Numbered from the stretch's first letter, positions 33,630 to 43,063 are shown. The stretch is 64,000 nucleotides of DNA from Chitinophaga oryzae (GCF_012516375.2 NZ_CP051204.2:3162001-3226000), one strand, 5' to 3'. Made by a program: numbers and translations. Notes: a model not told the origin generated them from the sequence alone.

Positions 33630-34157
33630 TTATAGGGTGTTTTTATGTTCCGGTACCGGCCGGGTGCTGGCTTTCACGTACACATCATCTCCTTTCAGTA
33701 TTACGTCCAGCGCCGGCAGCGGCCTGGGCGGCGGTCCGGCGATAACGTCGCCGGTCATGGCATCGAAGAAGCCTTCATGGCAGGGGCACACGATCTGTCC
33801 GCTGCCGGGTTTATAATACACGGCGCAGGAGAGGTGGGTGCATTTTTGTTCATAGGCGCGCCAGTTACCGTTTTCAAGACGAATGAGGATATAGGGGATG
33901 GTGCTGCCTTCAAGGGTAAAGGAGCGGGTGCCGCCTTCCGGCACGCTGGAAGCCTTGCAGATAAAGTGTTCCCCGGTGATGGTTTCTTCCGGGAAGAAGT
34001 TCGCTTTCAAAGCCACATAGCCGCTGCCGGCTGCCAGTCCGCCGGACACGAGGCACAGGAAGCGCGCAAAGTCCCGGCGGCTTATTTTGGTGGCGGCCGT
34101 TCTCTCTATCGGGAAATCCTGTTTCCAGTGCGGTTCTTCCATGGTTTTATCGGACAT
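33630..34157 (-). CDS. Rieske [2Fe-2S] protein with Tat-like signal
   Basis: A 175-residue iron-sulfur protein. The N-terminal region has the Tat-like motif SRRDFARFL before a hydrophobic helix (about 33-50). The Rieske domain has box 1 CTHLSC and box 2 CPCHEGFF, which place two Cys and two His on a [2Fe-2S] cluster, in the arrangement of bc1-type (not dioxygenase) Rieske proteins. It should face the periplasm, anchored by the N-terminal helix. It lies ten bases after the ferredoxin gene. It could carry electrons between a quinone-reactive membrane subunit and a periplasmic partner. Confidence 0.92.
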   Translation of the reverse strand: MSDKTMEEPHWKQDFPIERTAATKISRRDFARFLCLVSGGLAAGSGYVALKANFFPEETITGEHFICKASSVPEGGTRSFTLEGSTIPYILIRLENGNWRAYEQKCTHLSCAVYYKPGSGQIVCPCHEGFFDAMTGDVIAGPPPRPLPALDVILKGDDVYVKASTRPVPEHKNTL

Positions 34158-34167
34158 AACATTCAGT

Positions 34168-34737
34168 TTAGTGGATTTTCAGGTGGGTGCTTCCTTTAGG
34201 CATCATGATATTCACTTTGGTGGTGACGGTCTGCGCCCCGAAGATGAATTCACGTACAGGTGTGCTGTTGGGCCGCATGCGACTGATCTCTTCCCGGGTG
34301 CCGTAGAACAGTGCCTGGCTGGGGCAAACGGTGGCGCACATCGGTTTTTTGCCGGCGCTGGTCCGGTCATAGCACATGTTGCATTTCATCATCATGTCAT
34401 ATTTCTCTTCTTTGATGGGTACGCCGAAGGGGCATGCCATTACGCAGTTGGAGCAACCGATGCAGCGGGCGGTGTTGGCGCTGTGCACCACGCCGAAGTC
34501 GTCTTTGGTGATGGCGTCTGCGGGGCATACTTTGGCGCATACCGGATCGTCGCAGTGCATACATACCTGTACGGTGGTCTGTATGGTGACGGCCCGCTCC
34601 ACGTAGTTTACATGGATCATACTTTCGTGGCCGTTGGTTTCGCATTCGGCGCAGGCCATTTCACAGGCTTTGCAGCCGATGCAGCGCTGCATGTCCACGA
34701 AGAACTCCATATCGGTTTTATAGGCGGTAACTTCCAT
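34168..34737 (-). CDS. Four-cluster [4Fe-4S] ferredoxin subunit (DmsB/NrfC-like)
   Basis: A 189-residue electron-transfer subunit. Sixteen cysteines are arranged as four cluster motifs: [35 protein letters not shown] and CNMC with a later CATVC. This is the pattern of beta subunits of molybdopterin oxidoreductases of the DMSO reductase superfamily. The ATG at 34737 (MEVTAYKTD) is preferred; the open frame extends to a TTG at 34761 directly next to the upstream stop. No signal peptide is present, so it is cytoplasmic with the catalytic subunit. It links the Mo enzyme to the membrane subunit encoded at 37014. Confidence 0.93.
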   Translation of the reverse strand: MEVTAYKTDMEFFVDMQRCIGCKACEMACAECETNGHESMIHVNYVERAVTIQTTVQVCMHCDDPVCAKVCPADAITKDDFGVVHSANTARCIGCSNCVMACPFGVPIKEEKYDMMMKCNMCYDRTSAGKKPMCATVCPSQALFYGTREEISRMRPNSTPVREFIFGAQTVTTKVNIMMPKGSTHLKIH

Positions 34738-34761
34738 AGCGATGAAGTGTTTTATATACAA

Positions 34762-36975
34762 TCAGATACTGTCGAATGCATGTATTTCCCCGGGTTGGGT
34801 AAAGCGGTCCAGCGGTTCTAACCGGCATGCACACACTTTAAACTCCGGGATTTTGGATACCGGGTCCAGCGTACCGATGGTCAGCTGGTTGGCCGACTTT
34901 TTACCGGGCCAGTGATAGGGGATGAAGACGGTGTCTTTCCGGATGGTCTCCACGATATTGGCCGGAAACTCGCCGCTTCCGCGCCGGGTGGTGACGCGCA
35001 CCGTTTCCCGTTGCCGGATATTGTACTTTGCCGCCAGCTCCGGATGTATCTCCAGCAAAGGCTCGGGGTTGATGCCTACCAGTTTACCGATGCGCCGCGT
35101 CTGTGTGCCGCTGAGATACTGCGATACCACGCGGCCGGTCGTCAGCACCACGGGATAGGCTTCGTCCGTCACCTCCGACGGTTCACGGAAATGCACCGGG
35201 TTGAAATGCGCTTTGCCATCGGGGGTGGCGAACTTCCTGTCTTCCCAGAGCCGCGGCGTACCGGGATGGTCTTCGGAAGGACAGGGCCAGAAGATGCCCA
35301 TATGGTCTTCTATCTTTTTATAGGTGATGCCGTAATAATCGGCCGTACCGCCTTTGGACGCCACCCGCAGCTCGTTGAAGATGGCTTCTGAATCTGCGTA
35401 GGTGAACTTATCGGCAGCTCCCAGCCGGGCGGCAAGATCGAGGATGATGGAAGTGTCTGTGCGGGCGTTTCCCGGTGGGGTAACGGCCCTGCGTATACGA
35501 ACTACCCTTCCTTCGGCGGTGGTAACGGTGCCTTCTTCTTCCTCATGCAGAGAGCCGGCCAGCACAATATCGGCATGACGCGCGGTTTCATTCAGGAAAA
35601 AATCAATACACACGTAGAACTCCAGCTTCTCCAGCGCTTCCCTCACATAATTGTTATTGGGTAAGGATACCAGCGGGTTGAAGCAGATGGACAACAATCC
35701 TTTCACTTCCCCGCGATGGATCGCTTCTATCAGTTCCCAGGCGGTAAGCCCTTTGCCGGGCAGCTCGGATTCCGGGATGCCCCACACGCCGGCGATATAT
35801 TTCCGGTGTTCGGGGTTGGTGATGTCACGGTTGCCCGGCAGCTGGTCACATTTATGACCATGCTCGCGGCCGCCCTGACCGTTACCCTGACCGGTGATCG
35901 TGCCGTAGCCGCAGTAAGGGCGACCGATGCGGCCGGTGGCCAGTACCAGGTTGATACATCCCAGCACGTTTTCCACGCCTTTGGAATGGTGTTCGATGCC
36001 CCGTGCGTGCAACAGGAAACTGGTGCCGGCTTTGCCCCATAGTTCCGCGGCCTGCCGTATTTTTTCTCTATCGATGCCGGTCACCTGCTCAGCCCATTCC
36101 AGGGTGTATTCCTGTACGGCGGCGAGGGTATCTTCAAAGCCGGTGGTATGCTCGCGGATAAAATCATGATCGAGCATATCATGGTCCCCCAGGTATTTCA
36201 GCATAGCGCCATACAACGCGGAGTCCGTGCCGGGCCGGATATCCAGGTGGATATCGGCAGTACGCGCCAGCGGGATGACACGGGGATCCACCACGATCAG
36301 TTTTGCGCCGTTGTCTCTCGCCCGCCACAGCCAGTAGGTGAGGGTCGGGAAGGTTTCGCTGACATTGGCGCCGGTGACGAGGATCACCTCTGCATGTTCC
36401 AGGTCAGCATAACTGTTGGAGGCACGGTCCAGCCCGAACGCTTTTTTATTGCCTGCCCCGGCACTCACCATGCAGAGGCGGCCGTTGTAATCGAGGTTGG
36501 CGGTTTTGATGGCGACACGGGCAAACTTGCCCATGAGGTAACTTTTTTCGTTGGTCAGCGACACGCCCGACAGCACCGCGAAAGCGTCGTTGCCGTAACT
36601 GGCCTGTATTTTCCGGATGGCGGCAGTTACGCGGTCCAGCGCCGGTTCCCAGGCAATGGGCCGGAAGCCTTCGCCTTCTACCCGCTCCAGCGGTTCCAGC
36701 AGCCGGTCGGGATGATTGTCCTGCAGATAGCGCTGTACGCCTTTAGGGCACAGCCTGCCCTCGTTGAAAGGGAACTCCATCCAGGGTTCGAAGCCTACCA
36801 CTTTATTGTTTTTTACCAGCAGCTGGATGCCACACTGCATACCGCAGAAGCAGCAATGCGTTTTCACCACGGCGTCGGGTTCATCCCTGCCAGGATAGCC
36901 CTCCTGTGGCGCAAAGTTGAGGTGAGGGCCGAACTTAGCGATAATTGTTTCAGGTGGTGCTGGTAGCTTTGCCAT
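34762..36975 (-). CDS. Molybdopterin oxidoreductase catalytic subunit (NasA/NarB/formate-dehydrogenase-like)
   Basis: A 737-residue bis-MGD enzyme of the DMSO reductase superfamily. The N-terminal [4Fe-4S] site is C-C-F-C-G-M-Q-C with a distal GRLCPKG. The catalytic region contains [11 protein letters not shown], where assimilatory nitrate reductases have a Cys ligand to molybdenum in a very similar context. The molybdopterin-dinucleotide-binding domain is at the C-terminus (about 620-735). There is no Tat signal, so it is cytoplasmic. Nitrate is the best guess by similarity, but formate or another oxyanion cannot be excluded. It is tightly linked to the ferredoxin (24 bases) and membrane subunit (38 bases) genes. 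Confidence 0.9.
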   Translation of the reverse strand: MAKLPAPPETIIAKFGPHLNFAPQEGYPGRDEPDAVVKTHCCFCGMQCGIQLLVKNNKVVGFEPWMEFPFNEGRLCPKGVQRYLQDNHPDRLLEPLERVEGEGFRPIAWEPALDRVTAAIRKIQASYGNDAFAVLSGVSLTNEKSYLMGKFARVAIKTANLDYNGRLCMVSAGAGNKKAFGLDRASNSYADLEHAEVILVTGANVSETFPTLTYWLWRARDNGAKLIVVDPRVIPLARTADIHLDIRPGTDSALYGAMLKYLGDHDMLDHDFIREHTTGFEDTLAAVQEYTLEWAEQVTGIDREKIRQAAELWGKAGTSFLLHARGIEHHSKGVENVLGCINLVLATGRIGRPYCGYGTITGQGNGQGGREHGHKCDQLPGNRDITNPEHRKYIAGVWGIPESELPGKGLTAWELIEAIHRGEVKGLLSICFNPLVSLPNNNYVREALEKLEFYVCIDFFLNETARHADIVLAGSLHEEEEGTVTTAEGRVVRIRRAVTPPGNARTDTSIILDLAARLGAADKFTYADSEAIFNELRVASKGGTADYYGITYKKIEDHMGIFWPCPSEDHPGTPRLWEDRKFATPDGKAHFNPVHFREPSEVTDEAYPVVLTTGRVVSQYLSGTQTRRIGKLVGINPEPLLEIHPELAAKYNIRQRETVRVTTRRGSGEFPANIVETIRKDTVFIPYHWPGKKSANQLTIGTLDPVSKIPEFKVCACRLEPLDRFTQPGEIHAFDSI

Positions 36976-37013
36976 ACGGTCGTATTTTGATGTCCGGCAA
37001 TGGCGCCGGGTGA

Positions 37014-38084
37014 TTATCCAAACAGGTTGCCGCCTTCCTGCCGTGCCCTGAGGTGGGCCCTGGCCAGCAGGGAGCGTTTGCCTTCAGGACTGTAGTCCAG
37101 GTGGGAGGTGCCGTCTTCCAGTGTAAAGTCAAATCCTATTGCTTTAGTGACCGTCTTCAGGTCATCCACATGTAGTTGTGTCGTGAAAGGTTTTCCGGTA
37201 TGCGGACAAACGGCCATGCCTTTTTTGGCGCCTTCCCGCCTGTAGATGTGTGCGCCGATCTGTGCCGGGCGTTGTATGATATGGAAGAATTTGCCGAAGG
37301 GTATCCATACGAGGAAAAGGATCACGGAGATCGCATGAGTGACGGACATGAAGTCGTAGGCGATGCCTTTCATGAAAGCGTAGCTGTAGTTGAGCCCCAG
37401 CCCTGTCAGCGAGATAATGATCAGCAGGATCAACGGCAGCAGGTCGCCTTCAAATGTCTGCGAGGCAATCAGTCCCGCGTTGGTCAGGCGCCTGACGAGG
37501 AAGATAACGGCGCCGGCGATGACCAGCCAGGAGCACCATGTCAATGCGTGGAAGATGAAAAAAGCCAACGCTGATCCCAGTTTAAACTGCAGTATTTTAA
37601 AGCCGAAGAAATTGGCCCAGTATAGTTTGGTGGCGCCGGGGTCCAGTGCAGAGGCGGGGTCCAGCGTGAAATGGATCCAGCCCAGCGTCAGCGGTATAGT
37701 GATGGCGAAAGCTGCCAGGCAGCCGGAGGCCAGCATGAAATGCGCGATCCAGCGTTTTTTGCTGCGGGGATAAATAAATTGTTGGAACAACAGGTTCTTT
37801 ACGGAGTCAACCACCAGCGAAAAAATATTTTTCCAGAAAGCGCCGGTGAAGACCAATTGCCATGTCCTTTTAAAATACATCCAGGTAGGAGGGCGCTGCA
37901 ACCATACACAGTAGCGGTATACGATGCCAAACAGCGCAAAGAGGGTGGCAAACAGGTAAGCGATCAGTGCGGGATCGAAGTTTTGCAGCTTCCGGGAACC
38001 ATAGAAGGAAATGACGACACAGACAATTGTTACTACCAGTGAAATCAGCGTCGCTTTTTTATTGAGAGAAAACTGCATGGCCAT
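37014..38084 (-). CDS. Polytopic b-haem-like membrane subunit of the molybdoenzyme operon
   Basis: A 356-residue membrane protein with about seven helices in residues 8-280 and a cytoplasmic C-terminal domain (about 285-356). Histidines placed in or at the ends of helices ([44 protein letters not shown]) could ligate two b haems, as in NarI-like quinol oxidases of respiratory reductases. The soluble tail contains CPHTGKPF. The expected role is to oxidise quinol and hand electrons to the ferredoxin subunit. It starts ten bases after the TDT gene. The family is not certain. Confidence 0.75.
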   Translation of the reverse strand: MAMQFSLNKKATLISLVVTIVCVVISFYGSRKLQNFDPALIAYLFATLFALFGIVYRYCVWLQRPPTWMYFKRTWQLVFTGAFWKNIFSLVVDSVKNLLFQQFIYPRSKKRWIAHFMLASGCLAAFAITIPLTLGWIHFTLDPASALDPGATKLYWANFFGFKILQFKLGSALAFFIFHALTWCSWLVIAGAVIFLVRRLTNAGLIASQTFEGDLLPLILLIIISLTGLGLNYSYAFMKGIAYDFMSVTHAISVILFLVWIPFGKFFHIIQRPAQIGAHIYRREGAKKGMAVCPHTGKPFTTQLHVDDLKTVTKAIGFDFTLEDGTSHLDYSPEGKRSLLARAHLRARQEGGNLFG

Positions 38085-38094
38085 CAGGGTTTTG

Positions 38095-39153
38095 TTATTT
38101 TTTCTTTGCTACCGAAAAGAGATCAATAAATAAACCAATCAAAACGATCACCCACGTCACTAAAGCTAATATAACAAATAAACCCGAAATGGGTTTAAGG
38201 AAAGTGAAGCCGGTAACGGTTGCATACATATACGTACATACGCCGTACATACCCAGCGGAAACACCATGGACCAGTATTGCGGGTCATAGGCCAGCGGCA
38301 CGCGCGCAATGAAATGCCGGTAGGCGAACATCAGGAATAACAGCGGTATCCACCAGCTGGCAAATGCCCAGAAGAACATAGTGAACGCCTGTACGAAAAT
38401 AGCCCATGCACTTAATGCCGCATGCGCCTGCGCATACATCACCAGCCGCGAGCCGGCCAGCGTAATGATCGCTACCGCGCCCATGTTGATCCAGTAGGGT
38501 GGGGTAAGGGTTTCTGCTTTCATGCTGAAAAACAGCCAGCGGTAAAGGATCAGGCCTATCAGCACAAAATAAAACATGCCGCCGGTCATATACGAACAGA
38601 GGGAGATAAAGGCGATCAGCCAGTGGTAAGGACTGCTGTTGGCAATAATAGCGCCCAGCACAGCTACCGATTCGGTAGCCACCACTATCAGCAGCCAGGC
38701 CCCGTTGATGCTCTGCGAGAGCGACGGCTTTGGCTCCTTCATAATATTCACCAGGAAAAAAGTATAGATCAGCAAAGCCCACAACACAGCGCCGGCTATC
38801 CAAAACACCATGGCGATGTCCATACGGCCGGTGAGAATAGCTACCTGGCTGCCCAGCACATTATTGCCCGCCACCAGGGTGAGAAAGGTAACGCCCCTGG
38901 CCGGATGATGCAGGTCGTTCCACACCACCACCGGGTATTTAATAATACGCGCCACCAGGATGACCCACAGCCATGCGTAAAAGAAAATGTTCAGCCACAG
39001 GAAAACAATGGCCAGCGTCGGATACTTCCACAGGTGCAGACCGATAGACACAATACCGGTGGCCATGACGAGGGCGAAGTAGCCGGGGAAAAAATTTTCC
39101 AGTGACGTGGTGCTGACCGGCTGGCCAGGATGGGCAAGTTCGGTGGAAGGCAT
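38095..39153 (-). CDS. TDT/SLAC1 family anion channel (tellurite-resistance/dicarboxylate transporter-like)
   Basis: A 352-residue membrane protein with ten predicted helices of the TehA/SLAC1/SSU1 fold. The N-terminal FFPGYFALVMATGIVSIGLHL is the family signature. Members pass anions such as nitrate, chloride, malate or sulfite. As the first gene of the molybdoenzyme operon it is a natural candidate for import or export of that enzyme's substrate or product, for example nitrate/nitrite or sulfite. The 17-mer GAATTTAATCAAATACC in its upstream region (39180-39196) is shared with another gene. Confidence 0.88.
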   Translation of the reverse strand: MPSTELAHPGQPVSTTSLENFFPGYFALVMATGIVSIGLHLWKYPTLAIVFLWLNIFFYAWLWVILVARIIKYPVVVWNDLHHPARGVTFLTLVAGNNVLGSQVAILTGRMDIAMVFWIAGAVLWALLIYTFFLVNIMKEPKPSLSQSINGAWLLIVVATESVAVLGAIIANSSPYHWLIAFISLCSYMTGGMFYFVLIGLILYRWLFFSMKAETLTPPYWINMGAVAIITLAGSRLVMYAQAHAALSAWAIFVQAFTMFFWAFASWWIPLLFLMFAYRHFIARVPLAYDPQYWSMVFPLGMYGVCTYMYATVTGFTFLKPISGLFVILALVTWVIVLIGLFIDLFSVAKKK

Positions 39154-39198
39154 GAGCAGGGTTTTTATCGATGATCATTGAATTTAATCAAATACCCT

Positions 39199-39235
39199 TA
39201 AAAAAGCAAACCAGGCAGCTGACTGCCTGGCTTTT
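39199..39235 (-). terminator. Terminator after the DoxX-like gene
   Basis: On the minus strand an 8-bp stem (CCAGGCAG with CTGCCTGG, 39211-39230) with a 4-nt loop, extended by AAAGC, is followed by a run of six T. It closes the P460/DoxX operon and insulates the TDT gene. Confidence 0.85.
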
Positions 39236-39257
39236 CACTTTTATAGGAACGGGCTGG

Positions 39258-39662
39258 TTATGATAACGGCGCAGGGGCCAGGGTGGCATAATTTGCGGGA
39301 TACAGCTTGCGGAACATCACGTAAGCGGCGCTCAGCACGGTGAAAGCGATGATCGCATCTACCGTGGCGGGAAAGCCCAGCACACTGATCTTGGAGAAAA
39401 AGGCAAAGGTGATATCGAAGAACATGCCGGCAAATACCCATTCTTTTAACCGCAGAAATTTGTGCGGAATTAAAAGCGTAATGACACCGGCTATTTTAAA
39501 GACGCCCAGGATGTAAATGAAATGCGGCGGATAACCTAACTGTTGGGTGATGCCCCATACGATGGGATTTTTTGTCAGTTCGAAGAAGCCGCTGGCGCCG
39601 AACCAGAGTGACATAAAAATAGTGGCGGACCAATAGATGATAGTAGCTGTTTTCGTTTTCAT
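39258..39662 (-). CDS. DoxX-like membrane protein
   Basis: A 134-residue protein with four predicted helices, matching the DoxX-like family (GASGFFELTKNPIVWGITQQLGYP and the loop with PHKF). Members are small quinone-related or redox-associated membrane proteins; some complete a thiosulfate:quinone oxidoreductase or a redox stress complex. It is the last gene of the operon that contains the P460 cytochrome and a hydrolase, 33 bases after the hydrolase. The specific role is unknown. Confidence 0.85.
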   Translation of the reverse strand: MKTKTATIIYWSATIFMSLWFGASGFFELTKNPIVWGITQQLGYPPHFIYILGVFKIAGVITLLIPHKFLRLKEWVFAGMFFDITFAFFSKISVLGFPATVDAIIAFTVLSAAYVMFRKLYPANYATLAPAPLS

Positions 39663-39695
39663 TTTTTTATATTTTAAGAAGATGAATAAAAGATG

Positions 39696-40685
39696 TTATT
39701 GTGCTAGGCGGCCTGCCTCTATGATAGCTGCTGTAAAAGCTTCGGGGGCTTCGGCGGGCAGGTTGTGGCCTACGCCTCCCGTTAAAGTATGATGTACGTA
39801 TTTGCCTTTGAACTTAGCGGCATACGCGGCGGGGTCGGGATGTGGCGCGCCGTTGGCATCTCCTTCGAGGGTAACGGCCGGCACGGTGATCGCAGGGCTT
39901 TTCGCCAGTTGCTGTTCCAGCGCGTCGTATTGTTTTTCGCCGGGCACCAGTCCTAACCGCCAGCGGTAGTTGTCGATCACGATGGCTACATGGTCCGGAT
40001 TGTCGAAGGAAGCGGCGCTTGCTGCGAAAGTGCTGTCGCTGAAATGCCAGTCGGGAGAGGCGGTCTGCCAGATCAGTTTGTTGAATGCGCGGGTATTGGC
40101 CTGGTAGCCTGCCCTGCCGCGTTCGGTGGCGAAGTAAAACTGGTACCACCAGGCCAGCTCGGCTTTGGGCGTCAACGGCGCTTTGTTGGCCTGCTGGCTG
40201 CCGATCAGGTAACCGCTCACGGATACCAGCGCTTTGGTACGTTCCGGCCACAGGGCGGCGATAATATCGGCGGTGCGGGCGCCCCAGTCAAAACCGCCCA
40301 CGATGGCTTTGTCTATTTTCAAGGCGTCCATCAGCGCGATGATGTCGGCGGCAAAGGCCGACTGCTGCCCGTTTCTGGCGGTTTGCGCCGAGAGGAACCG
40401 GGTGCTGCCGTAACCGCGCAGGTAAGGCACAATGACGTGGTATCCCTTGGCGGCCAGTTGAGCGGTAACGGCCGTGTAACTATGAATATCGTAAGGCCAG
40501 CCGTGGAGGAGGATAACAGCCTGTCCGTCAGCGGGGCCTGCTTCTGCGTAACCCACGTCCAGCACGCCTGCCCTGATTTGTTTGATGGCGCCTGAAGCAT
40601 TATTACTGTTTTGTTGACCGAAAGCGGTAGTAGTAGCGGCTATGCTGAGCAGCGCTGCTGCGATGAGGTGTGTAAGTTTTTTCAT
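39696..40685 (-). CDS. Secreted alpha/beta hydrolase (epoxide-hydrolase/dehalogenase-like)
   Basis: A 329-residue alpha/beta hydrolase with a signal peptide (1-23, TTAFG-QQ). The oxyanion-hole motif is HGWPY, the nucleophile motif is GFDWGA (an aspartate nucleophile rather than serine), and the catalytic His is in GGVGHNLPAE near the C-terminus. Aspartate at the nucleophile elbow is typical of epoxide hydrolases and haloalkane dehalogenases. It lies two bases after the P460-like lipoprotein. The substrate is unknown. Periplasmic location is unusual for this family but frequent in Bacteroidota. Confidence 0.88.
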   Translation of the reverse strand: MKKLTHLIAAALLSIAATTTAFGQQNSNNASGAIKQIRAGVLDVGYAEAGPADGQAVILLHGWPYDIHSYTAVTAQLAAKGYHVIVPYLRGYGSTRFLSAQTARNGQQSAFAADIIALMDALKIDKAIVGGFDWGARTADIIAALWPERTKALVSVSGYLIGSQQANKAPLTPKAELAWWYQFYFATERGRAGYQANTRAFNKLIWQTASPDWHFSDSTFAASAASFDNPDHVAIVIDNYRWRLGLVPGEKQYDALEQQLAKSPAITVPAVTLEGDANGAPHPDPAAYAAKFKGKYVHHTLTGGVGHNLPAEAPEAFTAAIIEAGRLAQ

Positions 40686-40687
40686 GA

Positions 40688-41104
40688 TTATGGTATTTGT
40701 ACGGGTTGATAACTCATGATGTAGCTGATCCTCTCTGACGGTGAAGCGGGGCGTTGCAGGGCGCCGAAGTCCAGCTGCCAGCTGCCGGCCTGTATGGTCT
40801 CCACGCTCAGCAGCTCTCCGTTGATCCTGCCGCCGAAGTACTGCGGGTTGTCGTGATAGCGCCAGGTGACCAGTTTCAGGACGGCCCCCGCCGCCGGTTG
40901 ATGATCGCCTTTTGCGAGGGACTGCAGCGCGCTGTCGTTGCCATACACAGCGGACATGGTCTCCAGTTTCGGATTCAGCGAGGATGCAATGAAGTGCAGG
41001 CTGCCGGCGTCAAATACGATGCGTGCCTGGTTACCGGCGGGCGCCTCGTTTTTACAGGCGGTGAATGCGGCAGCGATCAGTAACAGGAGGAAGAAGCGGT
41101 TCAT
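40688..41104 (-). CDS. P460-fold lipoprotein without haem motif
   Basis: A 138-residue lipoprotein with a lipobox (FTAC, residues 14-17). The central block SAVYGNDSALQSLAKGD and AVLKLVTWRYH aligns with the P460 domain of the next protein (VIYGNGIAVKAVREEN and AIVVKAVWKQV), so it appears to be a paralogue of that domain. It lacks any CxxCH haem-attachment motif, so it should not be a c-type cytochrome. It overlaps the P460 gene by four bases (ATGA), which implies coupled translation and perhaps a heterodimer. Apart from this fold similarity its function is unknown. Confidence 0.75.
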   Translation of the reverse strand: MNRFFLLLLIAAAFTACKNEAPAGNQARIVFDAGSLHFIASSLNPKLETMSAVYGNDSALQSLAKGDHQPAAGAVLKLVTWRYHDNPQYFGGRINGELLSVETIQAGSWQLDFGALQRPASPSERISYIMSYQPVQIP

Positions 41105-42084
41105 TGGGCAATAATTTTTTCGGTTAAGCTTTTAGGATTTACTTTCATCGGCACATCGAAGAGGAAGCCGGTGGATGATGCCAGTTGCCGGTGGCAGCTG
41201 ATGCAGGACTGCTGGGCAAACAGGGCGTCTTTTCCTGTAGGGGCCAGCTTTTGTCCACTGAACTTGGCGAATCCCCACCCTTCGGTAGTGGTATATTTTG
41301 CGGCGTTTTTCTCCATGAACTGCGCGTTGACAAATTCACCGGGCCTGATTTCCCCGTCGGGCATGGTCACCTGCTTCCATACTGCTTTCACCACGATAGC
41401 GCCGTCGGGCCAGGGGAAGAAGTTTTCTTCACGTACGGCTTTTACCGCGATGCCGTTGCCATAGATGACCCGGATGGAATTGTCGAAGAGCGTGCTCATA
41501 CTGATCACCGTCCATTGTTTGAAAGCGTCGGTATATTTCACGCCGTTGGGAGACACCGGGAACGTTGTGGGAACGGCGCCGGCTGCGACAGTGGTAGCGC
41601 CGGCGATGGCTGCGGCCGGGGCTTTCTGCGCGGAAAGCGACAGCGTATATTTTTTTACTGTTTCAATATCCTTCTCTGTGATTTTTGCGCCCGGATGCAG
41701 CAGCAGGTATTCGCGGAGCGGCATTTTACCTGCCTGCATCATGTTGAGTATCGCGTACATTTTGCCGGTACGTTCACCGGAAGAGAGCTTGTCCCATTCA
41801 GAAAAATTCATTACCTCCCGTGCACGGTCCACATCTTTCTTCACTGCCCAGGAGGCGGGGGCCAGCTGATCGAACCAGCTTAACTTTTGTTCGTTGGAGT
41901 GGCAGTTGTAGCAGGAGCGCTGCAGGATGGCCAGCACTTCGGCCGGGGCCTCGTCCATGTGGCCGGTAACGGGTTTGGAGGCGATAGGCTCACTGAACAG
42001 TTGCAGCCCTGCCAGCACCACGATCACCGCGGCCGGGATGAGGTAGATGCGTTTGAAGCGTTTGGTATTTTTTGTCGTTTCCAT
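41101..42084 (-). CDS. Cytochrome P460-family haem protein with N-terminal haem-binding domain
   Basis: A 327-residue membrane-anchored periplasmic protein. After a single helix (about 12-30), residues about 40-150 form a Haem_bd-type domain with CYNCH. Residues about 185-325 are a P460 domain with the C-terminal CISCH motif. Cytochromes P460 oxidise hydroxylamine or NO, using a haem cross-linked to Lys; whether the cross-linking Lys is present cannot be judged here. It is the first gene of a four-gene operon driven by the LytTR-type promoter upstream, with an ATG 28 bases after the minus-7 element. Confidence 0.88.
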   Translation of the reverse strand: METTKNTKRFKRIYLIPAAVIVVLAGLQLFSEPIASKPVTGHMDEAPAEVLAILQRSCYNCHSNEQKLSWFDQLAPASWAVKKDVDRAREVMNFSEWDKLSSGERTGKMYAILNMMQAGKMPLREYLLLHPGAKITEKDIETVKKYTLSLSAQKAPAAAIAGATTVAAGAVPTTFPVSPNGVKYTDAFKQWTVISMSTLFDNSIRVIYGNGIAVKAVREENFFPWPDGAIVVKAVWKQVTMPDGEIRPGEFVNAQFMEKNAAKYTTTEGWGFAKFSGQKLAPTGKDALFAQQSCISCHRQLASSTGFLFDVPMKVNPKSLTEKIIAQ

Positions 42085-42112
42085 GTGGCTTGTTTTTCCG
42101 TGTTTGATATGT

Positions 42113-42187
42113 CAAAAGTAGGCCCCGTGCGGTGGGAGGAGAATCAGAAACTGGTGGGCCGGACATATTGGAGGCTGAGTTAGACAT
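42113..42187 (-). promoter_or_regulatory. LytTR-type promoter of the cytochrome P460 operon
   Basis: Reading on the minus strand: ATGTCT (42187-42182) and ATGTCC (42166-42161) are exactly 21 bp apart, then 40 bp, then TACTTTTG (42120-42113), which matches TAnnTTTG. No good minus-33 element is seen, as expected for an activator-dependent promoter. The kinase promoter at 44982-45077 has the same spacing. A 9-bp inverted repeat (TATTGGAGG/CCTCCAATA, 42166-42202) overlaps the sites and may end the upstream DUF1223 transcript. Confidence 0.7.
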
Positions 42188-42207
42188 TTCCCGCCTCCAA
42201 TAGTGGG

Positions 42208-42984
42208 CTACCATGTTAATTTGGCCGCCTGCGTGATCTCACCGGTGTTTTTCTGCTGCACAAAAGTGATCACTTCCCAGTCGCCGGCCCGGAAACCGGC
42301 TGGCAGTTTCAGGGTAACGGTCCCTTGTTCTTTCAGTTCCTGCTGCTGCAGCTGGCGTACAATCTGTACGTGGGAGAGCTGTTTGCCGGCATTTTCCCCT
42401 GCATTCACCTCGGAGCGGGCGGTTTTCTGTACCAGCGCCGTCAGGAGTCGGGCCTTTTTGTGCGGCACCGCGCCGGCATAAGTGATGGTCAGCGTGCCGT
42501 TGCCCTGTTCGGCTTTGAGCGTCAGCGGCGGAGCGGTGGCGCCCCGCAGCGCGGCGCTGATAGCGCCTAACACAGCGCCTTCATCTGATCCCACCATTTC
42601 GGTTTTGCCGTTAACGACCAGCTGTGGCGTGTAGATGTTGCCCAGCCGTAACCAGGCGGCGTATTGTTTCTGCCTTTCGGTGAAATCGGCCTGGCTGAAG
42701 CGGTCTTTCCAGCCCTGGTGGTCCCAGTAATCCACATGGAAGGCCATGATATAAAGCTGTTGATTGTTGTTGCCCTTTTGCAGCCGGGCGATCAGCTCAT
42801 CTGCCGGCGGGCAGCTCCAGCACCCTTCGGACGTGAAGAGTTCCACCACGGCAAACCCTTTGTCCTGGCTGTCTTGCTGAATGCTGGTGATCATGTTCCT
42901 GTGATTGATGTTTTTAAATGCCATAATGGCGAGAAAAATCAGCGGGAGGCCTATGTATATAGCGATTTCTTTAAAGTATTTCAT
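42208..42984 (-). CDS. DUF1223 family thioredoxin-fold protein
   Basis: A 258-residue protein with one N-terminal membrane helix (about 8-22). The DUF1223 signature is present: ELFTSEGCWSCPPADELIARL with a CxxC pair, then FHVDYWDHQGWKDRF and YTPQLVVNG. The fold is thioredoxin-like; a role in thiol redox chemistry or copper/oxidative stress is supposed for the family but not shown. It is the last gene of the DsbD-like/Ohr/hydrolase group, separated from the upstream hydrolase by 79 bases with a stable hairpin. Confidence 0.88.
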   Translation of the reverse strand: MKYFKEIAIYIGLPLIFLAIMAFKNINHRNMITSIQQDSQDKGFAVVELFTSEGCWSCPPADELIARLQKGNNNQQLYIMAFHVDYWDHQGWKDRFSQADFTERQKQYAAWLRLGNIYTPQLVVNGKTEMVGSDEGAVLGAISAALRGATAPPLTLKAEQGNGTLTITYAGAVPHKKARLLTALVQKTARSEVNAGENAGKQLSHVQIVRQLQQQELKEQGTVTLKLPAGFRAGDWEVITFVQQKNTGEITQAAKLTW

Positions 42985-43033
42985 GATGGACCTGTTTTAG
43001 AGGATGGAGCTGCCCGAAGGCGCCGGAAATAGC

Positions 43034-43051
43034 CCGGGGCTTTCGCCCCGG
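43034..43051 (-). other. Intercistronic hairpin with GNRA tetraloop
   Basis: A perfect 7-bp GC stem (CCGGGGC/GCCCCGG). On the transcribed strand the loop is GAAA, a stable GNRA tetraloop. It lies between the hydrolase and DUF1223 genes. No U-tract follows, so it is more likely a stability or processing element than a terminator. Confidence 0.5.
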
Positions 43052-43063
43052 TAAGAAGGTAGT

